Assembly: GCA_028686145.1 (NCBI GenBank)
Contig: JAQUCQ010000002.1
Span: 1 to 36,116 of the forward strand
Reading direction: 5' to 3'
Length of the DNA stretch: 36,116 nucleotides
Origin: Desulfuromonadaceae bacterium
GTDB lineage: Bacteria > Desulfobacterota > Desulfuromonadia > Geobacterales > Pseudopelobacteraceae
The translations under genes and the position numbers were made by a program. The number at the start of each line of letters is the position of its first letter. The first letter of the stretch is position 1. Positions 14,274 to 23,612 of the stretch are shown piece after piece. A model generated the notes under the pieces. The model did no database searches, was not told the DNA's origin, and worked only from the letters and a program-made list of their open reading frames with translations.

Positions 14274-16268
14274 TTATTTAAAAATGAAGTAGCCAAGCAT
14301 TACAACAACACCCAACGCCATGGAAAATGCGTAATTATAGATGTAGCCTGACTGTAGATAGCGGAAGATGCCGCTGAAACCCATTACAGTATTGGCGACG
14401 CCATTGACAACACCGTCAACAATCAAGACATCAAAACCTTTCCAGAGAAACTGGCCAAAAGCCTTACATGGGTTCACAAAGAGATAATCATAGAGTTCAT
14501 CAACATACCATTTGTTGTACACTGCTCTGTGCAGAGCCGGGAAGGTGGCTACAAACTTACCCGGAAGTTTGGTATTCTGTACATACATGGTAAATGCGAT
14601 GCCAATGCCGATGATTGCGATAAGTACAGACAGACCCATCAGACCCCATTCAAGCCCATGACTTAAATGTTCACCATGCTGAGCATATGTGCTACCGTAT
14701 TCAGTTGACAGTTCAAAGACTGGATCCAACCAGTGTTCAAAATAGTTTGGCAACAATCCCATGAGCTTCGGCATACCAAGATACCCGCCGAATGCTGCAA
14801 GTGCACCAAGAACCATTAAAGGTATCGTGATAACGAGAGGGGACTCATGAAGATGATTCTTGGCTCCCGGATTAATTCGGCATTCACCGAAAAAGGTCAT
14901 GAAGACAAGTCGGAACATGTAGAAGGCGGTAAGACAAGCGGCAGCAGCTCCAATGCCCCACAGTACAATATTCAAATTACCGTGATAGGGGTTGGAAAAA
15001 GATTGCCAGAGGATTTCATCCTTGGAAAAGAATCCGGAAAAACCTGGGATACCTGAAATAGCAATTGTAGAAACCAAAAAGGTAATGAATGTAATCGGCA
15101 TCGCCTTACGAAGACCACCCATGTTGCGCATATCCTGTGCGTCATCATGAGAATGGATTTTATGCAGTGCATGATGCATAGAGTGAATAACAGATCCGGA
15201 ACCAAGGAACAGGCAAGCTTTAAAGAAGGCATGCGTCATCAGATGGAAGATACCGGCACTGAATGCTCCAACTCCCATTGCCAAGAACATGTAACCGAGT
15301 TGCGATACTGTGGAGTAGGCAAGAACCCGCTTGATATCGTTTTGTGCAGTGCCGATAGTCGCGGCAAAGATGGCCGTAGCGGCACCGACAACTGCGATGA
15401 CCATCATGGTATCAGGCGACTTTATAAAGACGAAACTCATCCTGCCAATCATATAAACACCAGCTGTAACCATGGTAGCAGCATGAATGAGAGCAGAGAC
15501 AGGTGTCGGGCCTTCCATAGCGTCGGGTAGCCAGGTAAAAAGTGGAATCTGAGCAGATTTACCGGTAGCACCAAGGAAAAAGCAGAGCGTAGCAACCGTC
15601 ACAACACCACCGTAGGGTAACAGATGCGATGCTGCTTTGATTTCCATGAAGTTGACTGTCCAGATGTTATGATTGCTGCCAAGCCACCAATAGAGCGTAA
15701 ACAGACCGATCAGAAACCCAAAGTCGCCGACGCGGTTCATTACAAAAGCTTTTTTAGCAGCATCACCGGCTGATTTTTTATGGAAATAATAACCAATCAG
15801 AAGGTAAGAACAAAGACCGACACCTTCCCAGCCAATAAACATGACCAGCATATTGCTGCCAAGCACCAGCAGGAGCATCGACATACAGAACAGATTCAGA
15901 TAGGCAAAGAATCGGTAAAAACCCTCTTCACCATGCATATAACCAATTGAATAGAGGTGGATCAGTGAACCTACTCCGGTTACCACCATGATCATGACCA
16001 CTGAGAGCGGATCAACAAGGAAAGCCATATCGGCTTTGAAGTGACCCGAGTGGATCCACGGGAAAACGACCTTTTCAAATACTCTTTGCTCCGGTGGTAG
16101 ACCGATCATCTGCATGAGTATTCCGCACGACACTAAAAATGAAAGGAAGATCATCAGCGTTCCTATCCCGCCGATTATTGCCTCATTTTTAATCTTTTTC
16201 CCGAAGAGTCCGTTAATCAAGAACCCGATGAGTGGGAAGAGCGGTATTAGCCATACGTTGTCAAACAT
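14274..16268 (-). CDS. nuoL: NADH-quinone oxidoreductase subunit L (NuoL)
   Basis: A 664-aa distal proton-pumping subunit of complex I with the long C-terminal amphipathic helix and anchoring TM segment that runs along the membrane arm (about residues 540-664). Core motifs: FIGWEGVGLCSYLLIGYY with the key glutamate, ATGKSAQIPLFTWLPDAMEGPTPVSALIHAATMVTAG, and NDIKRVLAYSTVSQLGYM. The length matches the family. The start at 16268 follows AAAAGGAG. It lies 38 bp upstream of nuoM on the operon. Confidence 0.98.
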   Translation of the reverse strand: MFDNVWLIPLFPLIGFLINGLFGKKIKNEAIIGGIGTLMIFLSFLVSCGILMQMIGLPPEQRVFEKVVFPWIHSGHFKADMAFLVDPLSVVMIMVVTGVGSLIHLYSIGYMHGEEGFYRFFAYLNLFCMSMLLLVLGSNMLVMFIGWEGVGLCSYLLIGYYFHKKSAGDAAKKAFVMNRVGDFGFLIGLFTLYWWLGSNHNIWTVNFMEIKAASHLLPYGGVVTVATLCFFLGATGKSAQIPLFTWLPDAMEGPTPVSALIHAATMVTAGVYMIGRMSFVFIKSPDTMMVIAVVGAATAIFAATIGTAQNDIKRVLAYSTVSQLGYMFLAMGVGAFSAGIFHLMTHAFFKACLFLGSGSVIHSMHHALHKIHSHDDAQDMRNMGGLRKAMPITFITFLVSTIAISGIPGFSGFFSKDEILWQSFSNPYHGNLNIVLWGIGAAAACLTAFYMFRLVFMTFFGECRINPGAKNHLHESPLVITIPLMVLGALAAFGGYLGMPKLMGLLPNYFEHWLDPVFELSTEYGSTYAQHGEHLSHGLEWGLMGLSVLIAIIGIGIAFTMYVQNTKLPGKFVATFPALHRAVYNKWYVDELYDYLFVNPCKAFGQFLWKGFDVLIVDGVVNGVANTVMGFSGIFRYLQSGYIYNYAFSMALGVVVMLGYFIFK

Positions 16269-16323
16269 GTAAGACTCCTTTTATGCAATCATTAAACGTT
16301 GTCGTAAAAGTTGGACTGCTGTT

Positions 16324-16626
16324 CTACCACTTCATCAAGTTAGCGTCGGTGACATCAATCGAATCTTTATTATTGAAGAAAGCAATGAAAAGCGCGAGAC
16401 CAACAGCAGCTTCAGCAGCAGCCACGGTCATGATGAAGAAAACAAATACCTGGCCATCAAAATTACCGAGATAGCGAGAAAAAGCCACAAATGTGAGGTT
16501 GACCGCATTGAGCATCAACTCGATACACATAAAAATTACAATTGCATTCTTGCGGGTCAGGACGCCAATTGTGCCGATAGAAAAGAGTACGGCGCTTACG
16601 ATGAGATAGCTGTTCAGGTTTTCCAT
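16324..16626 (-). CDS. nuoK: NADH-quinone oxidoreductase subunit K (NuoK)
   Basis: A 100-aa membrane subunit with three hydrophobic helices. The two conserved glutamates of the proton path are seen in MCIELMLNAVNLTFVAF and in VAAAEAAVGLALF. The length is exactly typical. The start at 16626 is preceded by AGAGGGA. It lies 14 bp after nuoJ. Confidence 0.97.
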   Translation of the reverse strand: MENLNSYLIVSAVLFSIGTIGVLTRKNAIVIFMCIELMLNAVNLTFVAFSRYLGNFDGQVFVFFIMTVAAAEAAVGLALFIAFFNNKDSIDVTDANLMKW

Positions 16627-16640
16627 GAAATAGATCCCTC

Positions 16641-17144
16641 TTATATTTTTTTCTTAGCCAGTATGACCGCGCCGACGATTGCAACTAACAGGAGTATTGA
16701 AGTGATTTCAAACGGCAGGAGAAAGTTCGTGAACATTTCTTTACCGATTAGTTCAGTATGACCAACTTGTTTGATCATATCTGCACTGTAAGGACCTGTT
16801 GCGACAGCAACACGACTTTTGAACAATACATATGCAAGATTGACAAATGTGAAGAAACCGATAATTAAGCTAAACACAACCTTATGCGAATGCTTTTTTG
16901 AAGCATCAACCCTGATATTCAGCAACATGATAGTGAATACCATCAATACCATGATCGCTCCGGCATATACCATTACCTGAACCGCAGCCATAAACGGCGC
17001 ATCAAGCATGACATAGTAGGTAGCCAGGCAGAAAAAAGTCATTATCAGCGAAAGGGCGCTATTAATCGGGTTCTTGCAAGTGACCACCAGTATAGCCGAA
17101 ATTATAGCTACAAATGTAATGATCAGGAAAAAGAGGGTTTCCAT
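16641..17144 (-). CDS. nuoJ: NADH-quinone oxidoreductase subunit J (NuoJ)
   Basis: A 167-aa membrane subunit with five hydrophobic segments. The signature VQVMVYAGAIMVLMVFTIMLLN is present in the third helix region, and the N-terminal segment NPINSALSLIMTFFCLATYYVML is characteristic. The start at 17144 follows AGGAG at 6 bases. It sits between nuoI and nuoK as in other nuo operons. Confidence 0.97.
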   Translation of the reverse strand: METLFFLIITFVAIISAILVVTCKNPINSALSLIMTFFCLATYYVMLDAPFMAAVQVMVYAGAIMVLMVFTIMLLNIRVDASKKHSHKVVFSLIIGFFTFVNLAYVLFKSRVAVATGPYSADMIKQVGHTELIGKEMFTNFLLPFEITSILLLVAIVGAVILAKKKI

Positions 17145-17158
17145 GCACTGCTCCTTTA

Positions 17159-17560
17159 TTACTTTTCTAAAAGACGTTCTTTGGAGTAGATAAAGTCCTG
17201 ACGGTGATAATTTGCCAGCTCGAATTCACCGGTCATCTTGAGAGCGTCAACCGGACAGGCCTCAACGCAGTAACCGCAGAAAATACAGCGCAGCATATCT
17301 ATTTCATATACTGATGCGTATTTGTCGTGATTAGCGTCTTCAGCAGCCTCAACAGTAATACATTTTGCCGGGCAGACAGTCGGGCACAGGTAACAAGCAA
17401 CGCATTTTGCTTTGCTGTGTGATACTTTAAGGCCATGCAGGCCACGAAAGCGTTGTGATACCTTGGGTCTCTCAGTCGGATACTGTAGCGTAACCGGCTT
17501 CAGGAACATGTGCTTAAACGTAATTTTCATGCCGTTTATAATCGGTGTAATCGGATTCAT
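17159..17560 (-). CDS. nuoI: NADH-quinone oxidoreductase subunit I (NuoI)
   Basis: A 133-aa peripheral subunit that carries two [4Fe-4S] clusters (N6a and N6b) between NuoG and NuoB. The two ferredoxin motifs are CVACYLCPTVCPAKC and CIFCGYCVEACPVDAL, each CxxCxxCxxxC(P). The N-terminus has the amphipathic helix and the FRGLHGL segment common in this family. The start at 17560 has GAGG about 8 bases upstream. Confidence 0.97.
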   Translation of the reverse strand: MNPITPIINGMKITFKHMFLKPVTLQYPTERPKVSQRFRGLHGLKVSHSKAKCVACYLCPTVCPAKCITVEAAEDANHDKYASVYEIDMLRCIFCGYCVEACPVDALKMTGEFELANYHRQDFIYSKERLLEK

Positions 17561-17605
17561 ATATTCATCCTCGTCTCTGGAATAACGTTATTCATTCAGC
17601 GGATA

Positions 17606-18670
17606 TCAAACAAAATAGCCGATGATTCCTGTAACTACTATGTTTACAAGTGCTACTGGAATAAAGACCTTCCAGCCAAGATGCATTAATTGATCATACC
17701 GGTAACGTGGAAGTGTTGCGCGGATCCACATGCAGACAAACATCAGAAAGTATACTTTTGCAATGAAGTAAACCGGTCCAAGCAGTGGGAAGGCGGCGGT
17801 AAGCGGTCCGTTCCAGCCACCGAGAAACAGCGTAGTTGTCAGAGCACATACGGTTACCATATTTGCATATTCAGCCATGAAGAACATTGCGTATTTCATT
17901 GATGAGTATTCTGTGCAGAACCCGGATACAAGTTCAGTTTCCGCCTCAGGTAAATCAAACGGTGTGCGATTGATCTCGGCAAGAGAACAGATAAAAAACA
18001 TGAAAGCTGCAAGAGGTTGTTTAAAGAGATACCACTCAAAACCACCAAAACCAGACTGAAGTGCAACAATTTTGTTGAGTGAAAGTGTACCGGAAAGCAT
18101 AAACACAGAAATAATTGCCAGGCCTGCCGCCAGTTCATACGAAATCATTTGAGCGGAGGCACGCAAACCACCCATCAGAGAGTATTTGCTATTTGACGCC
18201 CACCCAGCGAGCACAATTCCATAGACGCCGAGTGATGACATTGCCAAAATATAAAGTACTCCGACATTAATATCATATACTTGGCCTGCAGCCGTATCAT
18301 AGTATGCGGCGATCTGTAATGGGATCTTATAACCGGCTACCTCAATGACGCCCCCGAATGGGATTACGGCAAAGGTAATAAAAGCTGGAATAAGAGCAAT
18401 AAGCGGTGCTACCAAAAACGCAAATGTACTGGCCTGAGAGGGTATGATCTCCTCTTTAAAGAAGAGCTTTACGCCATCGGCGATCGGTTGTAGTAGTCCG
18501 TGCCAGCCAGTGCGCATGGGTCCCAATCGTACCTGCATATGGCCGATAATTTTGCGCTCGGCGTACGTAGCGTAGGCCACGGTCAGCAGCACAAAGACAA
18601 AAGCCACCAGGACCTTGGCAACCATGGCGATGTAATACATCATCGGCAGTCCTAATATCTCGATTCCCAT
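17606..18670 (-). CDS. nuoH: NADH-quinone oxidoreductase subunit H (NuoH)
   Basis: A 354-aa membrane subunit that forms the quinone-binding chamber with NuoB and NuoD and anchors the peripheral arm. It has eight hydrophobic segments. Typical motifs are YAERKIIGHMQVRLGPMRTGWHG with downstream LLQPIADGVKLFFKEEIIPS, and EINRTPFDLPEAETELVSGF with the conserved acidic residues of the E-channel. The start at 18670 has AGAGGGA upstream. It is separated from nuoG by 61 bp. Confidence 0.98.
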   Translation of the reverse strand: MGIEILGLPMMYYIAMVAKVLVAFVFVLLTVAYATYAERKIIGHMQVRLGPMRTGWHGLLQPIADGVKLFFKEEIIPSQASTFAFLVAPLIALIPAFITFAVIPFGGVIEVAGYKIPLQIAAYYDTAAGQVYDINVGVLYILAMSSLGVYGIVLAGWASNSKYSLMGGLRASAQMISYELAAGLAIISVFMLSGTLSLNKIVALQSGFGGFEWYLFKQPLAAFMFFICSLAEINRTPFDLPEAETELVSGFCTEYSSMKYAMFFMAEYANMVTVCALTTTLFLGGWNGPLTAAFPLLGPVYFIAKVYFLMFVCMWIRATLPRYRYDQLMHLGWKVFIPVALVNIVVTGIIGYFV

Positions 18671-18731
18671 CTGTCCCTCTTTCCTTGCTAGTATAAATTA
18701 GTTACTACAGCTAATTAGTTTAAATAACCCT

Positions 18732-21206
18732 TTACTTTGCCACCGTAACCATTGTTACGGGAGACCCGGTCCAGATTGTATTAATCGGAGCAGAGCTGAA
18801 ATGATATGGTGCAAAGACGACACCAGCAGGCATACGTGAAGAAACTTTAGCTTTTAGCTGCATACTCCCGGCTGCTGAGGCAACTGTTATAAGATCGTTA
18901 TCTGCGATTTTATACGCAGAAGCATCCGTACGTGACAGTTCAAGATAGCCTTCCGGACAAACATGCATCGGTCCTTCACCGTACTGTGACAGCGTACCGT
19001 TGTGATACAACACGCTACCAGTAACAAGAGCAAACTTACCATTCTCAGTGGCTGGCGAAGGTGTTGCTTTTGGAACAACGAAGGCAGGTTTTGTTGCAGC
19101 TGTTGCAAAGGCACCGTCCTTACGGAGTATTATATGACTTAATCCAGTATATCCCGGCGCGTGTTCGGCAATTTCTGAAAACTTTTCAGCTGGTGTCACC
19201 GCAGCCTGACCACCAAGACAGGTAATCAAGTCCGAGAATATTTCATAATCAGTTTTTGTCTGGGCATTTTTGCGGATTGCCGGTTTTATGTACTGAACTC
19301 GACGATCGGTGCTGGTAAAGGTACCTTCCTTCTCGGCAAACGAGCAGGCAGGAAGAACAACATCAGCCATAGCAGCGGTTTCCGTAAGAAACAGTTCTGA
19401 TACAACCAGGAATTCAACCGCATCAAGAGCTGCTTTGACTTTGGTACGATCCGGGTAGGATGTAAGTGGATCTTCTCCGGCAATAAAAAGTGTCTTGACA
19501 GTTCCACTCACACAGGCATCCAGAATCTGCAAGCCATTCAAGCCACCATCTTGAGCATAAAAGCCCATGTCTACCGCACCCTGACTGTTGCTTTTCTCGG
19601 AAAGACAGAGGACTCCGCACCCTTCTTTACCGTATTTACCGGTCAGTATAGCCAGGTTTGCAGTTGCGCTTGCTAAATCAGCATTGTGTCCGGCATACCC
19701 CTGACCAACCGGAAAAACGATCAGGGCCTTCTCGGCAGTAGCATATTCGGAAGCCAGTTTTTTAATATCAGCAGCAGCTAAGCCACTCTGAGCAGCAACG
19801 GACTCAGCGCTGAACTCAGACAACGCCTTTACAATCTCGGCGTAACCCGGAACTGTCGAAGCAGTGTCGACAAAAAGTTTCTCGTCGATAATTGTCTTAG
19901 CAATGGCATTCAGTATGGCAACTTCACATCCGGGGCGATGAACAAGCGTTGTCGCATCAGGAAGTTTTGAAAGTTTGCCACGTTTGTCAGAAATAATTGC
20001 GAGCTTTACTCCTTTGTTTTTAACGGCCATATTTACTTCAAAGCCAACAACCGGATGTGTTTCATAGGAGTCCGTTTTGATAACGAGAAGCATATCACTT
20101 TTTTGAATATCAAGAATACTGGCTGATGAAGCACTCTCACCAAAACTGCGCACAAAACCTTCTGTCAATGCAGAATGAGCAAAACCGGCAGAATGGTCAA
20201 AGTTTTTTGTTCCAACATTTTCTAACAGCAATGTTTTAAAAAGGGCAAGCTCTTCGTTTGTGAGACGAGGCGTAGCGAGAGCAGCAACAGATGTGCCGTT
20301 TTTAAGACGCCCAGCAACAAGTTCCAGAGCCTCATCCCAGCTTGTTTCCATTAATTTGCCGTTTTTCCTCACTAAAGGAGAGGTCAACCGCTGGGAACTA
20401 TTGATAAACTGGTAGCCAAAGCGACCACGGACACACAATTGACCTTTGTGAAAGCCCTGATTCTCATCATAAATTGTTGTCAGAACCTTGTTGTCTTTGA
20501 CTCCAAGTGTCAGGTTACAACCAGTTCCGCAGTAACCACAGACAGATGTATGCTTGGTTAAAGCCCAGAAACGAGCCTTATGCTTGAAAGGTCGTGCCAG
20601 CAGCGAACCTACAGGACACACTGAAATACAAGAGCCACAGAATTCGCAATTCAGGGCATCATCAAATTCACACCCTATTTTTGTTTCAATACCACGATCA
20701 ATAAATGTCAAGGCACCAAAGCTTACAATCTCATCACAGATTCGAGCACACTTGCCGCACAATACGCAACGGTTCATGTCTCGTTCAATAAGAGGATTGT
20801 TATAGTCTATTGAATGGTGAAATTTCTCATCCTTGAAGCGGTTAGTGTTAACTTTATATTCATAGGTGAGGTTTTGCAGGTCACAATCACCTGATTTATC
20901 GCATACCGGGCAATCAAGAGGGTGATTGAGCAGCAGCAGCTCAAGAACCATTTTGCGTGCTTTGATAATATCCGGAGTGGATGTACGGATAATCATCCCC
21001 TCCGTTACCGGTGTTGTACACGCTGGAATCTGACGCCCTTTCATCTGCTCAACCTCAACCAGACACATACGACAGGCACCGAATGGTTTCAGTTTTTTAT
21101 CGTGGCACAGAATCGGGATTTTAATTCCGTTCAGCTTGGCTGCTTCATAAATAGTCGCAGTCTTGGGCGCAGTAACCTGCTTATCATCTATCGTAACATT
21201 TACCAT
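18732..21206 (-). CDS. nuoG: NADH-quinone oxidoreductase subunit G (NuoG)
   Basis: An 824-aa peripheral-arm subunit carrying most of the Fe-S chain. From the N-terminus: a [2Fe-2S] site (C34, C45, C48, C63); the His-ligated [4Fe-4S] N5 site (H95, C99, C102, C108); two ferredoxin-type clusters (C147xxC150xxC153xxxC157 and C187xxC190xxC193xxxC197); then a fourth [4Fe-4S] motif (C223xxC226xxxC230 with a later Cys) of the molybdopterin oxidoreductase type (N7). The C-terminal part resembles the catalytic domain of molybdopterin oxidoreductases but presumably binds no cofactor, as in other NuoG. The start at 21206 follows AGAGGTTGAG. Confidence 0.97.
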   Translation of the reverse strand: MVNVTIDDKQVTAPKTATIYEAAKLNGIKIPILCHDKKLKPFGACRMCLVEVEQMKGRQIPACTTPVTEGMIIRTSTPDIIKARKMVLELLLLNHPLDCPVCDKSGDCDLQNLTYEYKVNTNRFKDEKFHHSIDYNNPLIERDMNRCVLCGKCARICDEIVSFGALTFIDRGIETKIGCEFDDALNCEFCGSCISVCPVGSLLARPFKHKARFWALTKHTSVCGYCGTGCNLTLGVKDNKVLTTIYDENQGFHKGQLCVRGRFGYQFINSSQRLTSPLVRKNGKLMETSWDEALELVAGRLKNGTSVAALATPRLTNEELALFKTLLLENVGTKNFDHSAGFAHSALTEGFVRSFGESASSASILDIQKSDMLLVIKTDSYETHPVVGFEVNMAVKNKGVKLAIISDKRGKLSKLPDATTLVHRPGCEVAILNAIAKTIIDEKLFVDTASTVPGYAEIVKALSEFSAESVAAQSGLAAADIKKLASEYATAEKALIVFPVGQGYAGHNADLASATANLAILTGKYGKEGCGVLCLSEKSNSQGAVDMGFYAQDGGLNGLQILDACVSGTVKTLFIAGEDPLTSYPDRTKVKAALDAVEFLVVSELFLTETAAMADVVLPACSFAEKEGTFTSTDRRVQYIKPAIRKNAQTKTDYEIFSDLITCLGGQAAVTPAEKFSEIAEHAPGYTGLSHIILRKDGAFATAATKPAFVVPKATPSPATENGKFALVTGSVLYHNGTLSQYGEGPMHVCPEGYLELSRTDASAYKIADNDLITVASAAGSMQLKAKVSSRMPAGVVFAPYHFSSAPINTIWTGSPVTMVTVAK

Positions 21207-21249
21207 CTCAACCTCTGTTCAGTGAGTTTGACCGTGTGCGTAAGGAACT

Positions 21250-23031
21250 CTATTCAATGGCCATAAAGCGGCAGGCATCGTAGCAGGATTTACACTTGGT
21301 GCATTTTTCCTTGTCAAGGTACGCAATTTGACCTTTTTCCCAGACAATTGCGTCAACAGGACAGGCTTTCTTGCAGGCACCGCACTTAACACATTTATCT
21401 TCAACAACCTGCCACAGTAATAAATCCTTACAGCAGTTGGAGGGGCAGCGTTTTTCTATAATATGTGCTTCATATTCATGGCGGAAATAGTTAATGGTTG
21501 ACAGAATCGGATTCGGTGCTGTTTGTCCAAGACCACACAGAGATGCTTTCTTAATTGCAACACCCAGATCCTGAAGTGTTTCAATATCAGACAGTTCGCC
21601 ACGGCCTTCAGTTATACGCTCAAGAATATCAAGCATGACCTTCAGACCAATACGACATGGGACACATTTACCGCATGACTCCATCCTTGTGAAATTAAGG
21701 AAAAAACGGGACACGTCGACCATGCAGGTTGTTTCATCCATGACAACCAGACCACCGGAGCCCATCATTGCGCCCGCTTTGATCAGAGAGTCATAGTCAA
21801 CCGGTGTATCGAGAATCTCTGCCGGAATACATCCTCCGGACGGCCCTCCGGCCTGAACTGCTTTAAACTTGCGGTTATTAGCAATACCACCGCAAACATC
21901 ATAAATAACTTCACGTACTTTCATCCCTGCTGGAACTTCTACAAGACCGGTATGCTTAACTTTTCCTGTTACTGCAAAGATCTTCGTTCCCTTGGTTGTT
22001 TCTGTACCAAGCGAAGCGTACCAGTCACCGCCCTTGTTAATGATATGGCGGACATTACCGAAAGTCTCAACGTTGTTAATATTGGTTGGCTTGCCCCACA
22101 GACCACGAACAGCAGGAAACGGTGGCCTTGGACGGCTCATACCGCGATGCCCTTCAATGGAAGCCATTAAAGCTGTTTCCTCGCCACAGACGAAAGCACC
22201 AGCGCCCATCTTTATACGCATATCAAAATCTATGCCCCACCCCTGGATATTCTTCCCGAGGTAACCTTTTTCATAGCAGACATCAATTGCGTGCTGAAGA
22301 CGCTGAACAGCAAGTGGATATTCGGCACGAACATATACATAACCAAAGTCGCATCCAATGGCGTATGCAGCGATCATCATTCCTTCGATAATACAGAAAG
22401 GGTCGCCTTCGAGCAGTGAACGGTCCATAAAAGCGCCTGGATCGCCTTCGTCTGCATTACAGATCAGATATTTATGGTCACCAGGGGAAGCTTTACAAAA
22501 GGACCATTTCATTCCGGTAGGGAAACCGCCGCCGCCACGACCGCGAAGGCCAGATTTCTTAACCTCGTCGATAACTTCTTCCGGCTTCATGGTCTTTACA
22601 CACTTCTCGATTGCTTTGAAACCGTCTTCTTCTTTATAGGCATCGATGCTATCAGGGTCTATTTGCCCGCAACCGGTCATAACGACACGCATTTGGGCAT
22701 CAACAAACTGATTGTAGTACGGCTTTGCTTTGCGCTTTTCTATAATTTCTTTCTTGACGATATGCTCGTCAATAATTTTTTCAACCTCTTCAGGTTTAAC
22801 GAAATCATAGGTAACGCGCCCCAATTCAGGAGTTATAACGTCAACAAGTACGTCATTGGCACAAAGACCACGACAACCGGTTTTAATAACGTCGCATCGC
22901 TTGCCGACTACTGCATCAACGCCCTTTTCAGCGAGTAGCTTTATAAAAGCAGCCTCGACATCTTTGGCACCCATTGAAATACCGCCGGTTCCCTGGCAGA
23001 TAAGAATCTGTATTCCTGCGTTTTCGCTCAT
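21250..23031 (-). CDS. nuoF: NADH-quinone oxidoreductase subunit F (NuoF) with extra ferredoxin domain
   Basis: A 593-aa NADH- and FMN-binding subunit. Residues 1-100 form a thioredoxin-like [2Fe-2S]-type domain with C12, C46, C53 and C57; the position of the usual second Cys (CxGTGC) is Gly17. Next come the NADH/FMN core with GLRGRGGGGFPTGMKW and CNADEGDPGAFMDRSLLE, an SLBB-like segment, and the N3 [4Fe-4S] motif ESCGKCVPCRIGL plus a downstream Cys. The C-terminal 55 residues add two ferredoxin clusters (CVKCGACKKACPVDAI and CTKCKSCYDACRFMAI). This extended form is seen in Geobacter-like complex I and in HoxF/HydB-type enzymes. Electron bifurcation is not implied, since the operon is otherwise a standard complex I. 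Confidence 0.96.
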   Translation of the reverse strand: MSENAGIQILICQGTGGISMGAKDVEAAFIKLLAEKGVDAVVGKRCDVIKTGCRGLCANDVLVDVITPELGRVTYDFVKPEEVEKIIDEHIVKKEIIEKRKAKPYYNQFVDAQMRVVMTGCGQIDPDSIDAYKEEDGFKAIEKCVKTMKPEEVIDEVKKSGLRGRGGGGFPTGMKWSFCKASPGDHKYLICNADEGDPGAFMDRSLLEGDPFCIIEGMMIAAYAIGCDFGYVYVRAEYPLAVQRLQHAIDVCYEKGYLGKNIQGWGIDFDMRIKMGAGAFVCGEETALMASIEGHRGMSRPRPPFPAVRGLWGKPTNINNVETFGNVRHIINKGGDWYASLGTETTKGTKIFAVTGKVKHTGLVEVPAGMKVREVIYDVCGGIANNRKFKAVQAGGPSGGCIPAEILDTPVDYDSLIKAGAMMGSGGLVVMDETTCMVDVSRFFLNFTRMESCGKCVPCRIGLKVMLDILERITEGRGELSDIETLQDLGVAIKKASLCGLGQTAPNPILSTINYFRHEYEAHIIEKRCPSNCCKDLLLWQVVEDKCVKCGACKKACPVDAIVWEKGQIAYLDKEKCTKCKSCYDACRFMAIE

Positions 23032-23070
23032 GACTCAATTGTCCCCTGCTGGATAGTTTCGAGCTACGTG

Positions 23071-23583
23071 CTACTTCAATGGTCTCTGATTATAATCAGC
23101 CACAATTTCATCGACTTTTTGTACTGTCATACCGCCGTATGTAGAATCATTGACCATCGCCAACGGCGCCATTCCACAAGCTCCAAGACACGCAACTTTT
23201 TCAAAAGTATATCGAAGATCCGGCGTAGTCTCTGCGTGGCCGATGTGCAATTTATCAAAGAAGGTCTCGACTATTCGGGTTGCACCTTGAACATGACAGG
23301 CTGTGCCAACACAAACTCGGATGATAAATTTACCACGCGGCTTAAGATGAAACTGAGCATAAAATGTGAGTACACCGTAAATCTGGCTCGGATACACATT
23401 GAGTCGCTCGGCCACATGATCAGCCACAACACGCGGGACATAGCCATATTCATCCTGAACACCCTGTAATACCGGCATCAGATTTCCAGGAATATCTATA
23501 TATTTATCAATGACCGCATCGGCTATGGATAGGTCAACTTCTGGTTCCTGCTCTGTGCCCTGCTGCGCTACTACGTCACTCAT
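23071..23583 (-). CDS. nuoE: NADH-quinone oxidoreductase subunit E (NuoE)
   Basis: A thioredoxin-like [2Fe-2S] subunit (cluster N1a) that docks to NuoF. 170 aa from the ATG at 23583: AGGAG lies 9 bases before this ATG but directly abuts the ATG at 23592, so the inner start is preferred. The cluster motif is CVGTACHVQGA followed by CLGACGMAPLAMVND, and the helical N-terminal domain includes LMPVLQGVQDEYGYVP. It lies between nuoD (29 bp) and nuoF (39 bp). Confidence 0.95.
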   Translation of the reverse strand: MSDVVAQQGTEQEPEVDLSIADAVIDKYIDIPGNLMPVLQGVQDEYGYVPRVVADHVAERLNVYPSQIYGVLTFYAQFHLKPRGKFIIRVCVGTACHVQGATRIVETFFDKLHIGHAETTPDLRYTFEKVACLGACGMAPLAMVNDSTYGGMTVQKVDEIVADYNQRPLK

Positions 23584-23612
23584 GCGCCCCATCTCCTTTG
23601 AATCGTGCGGAG

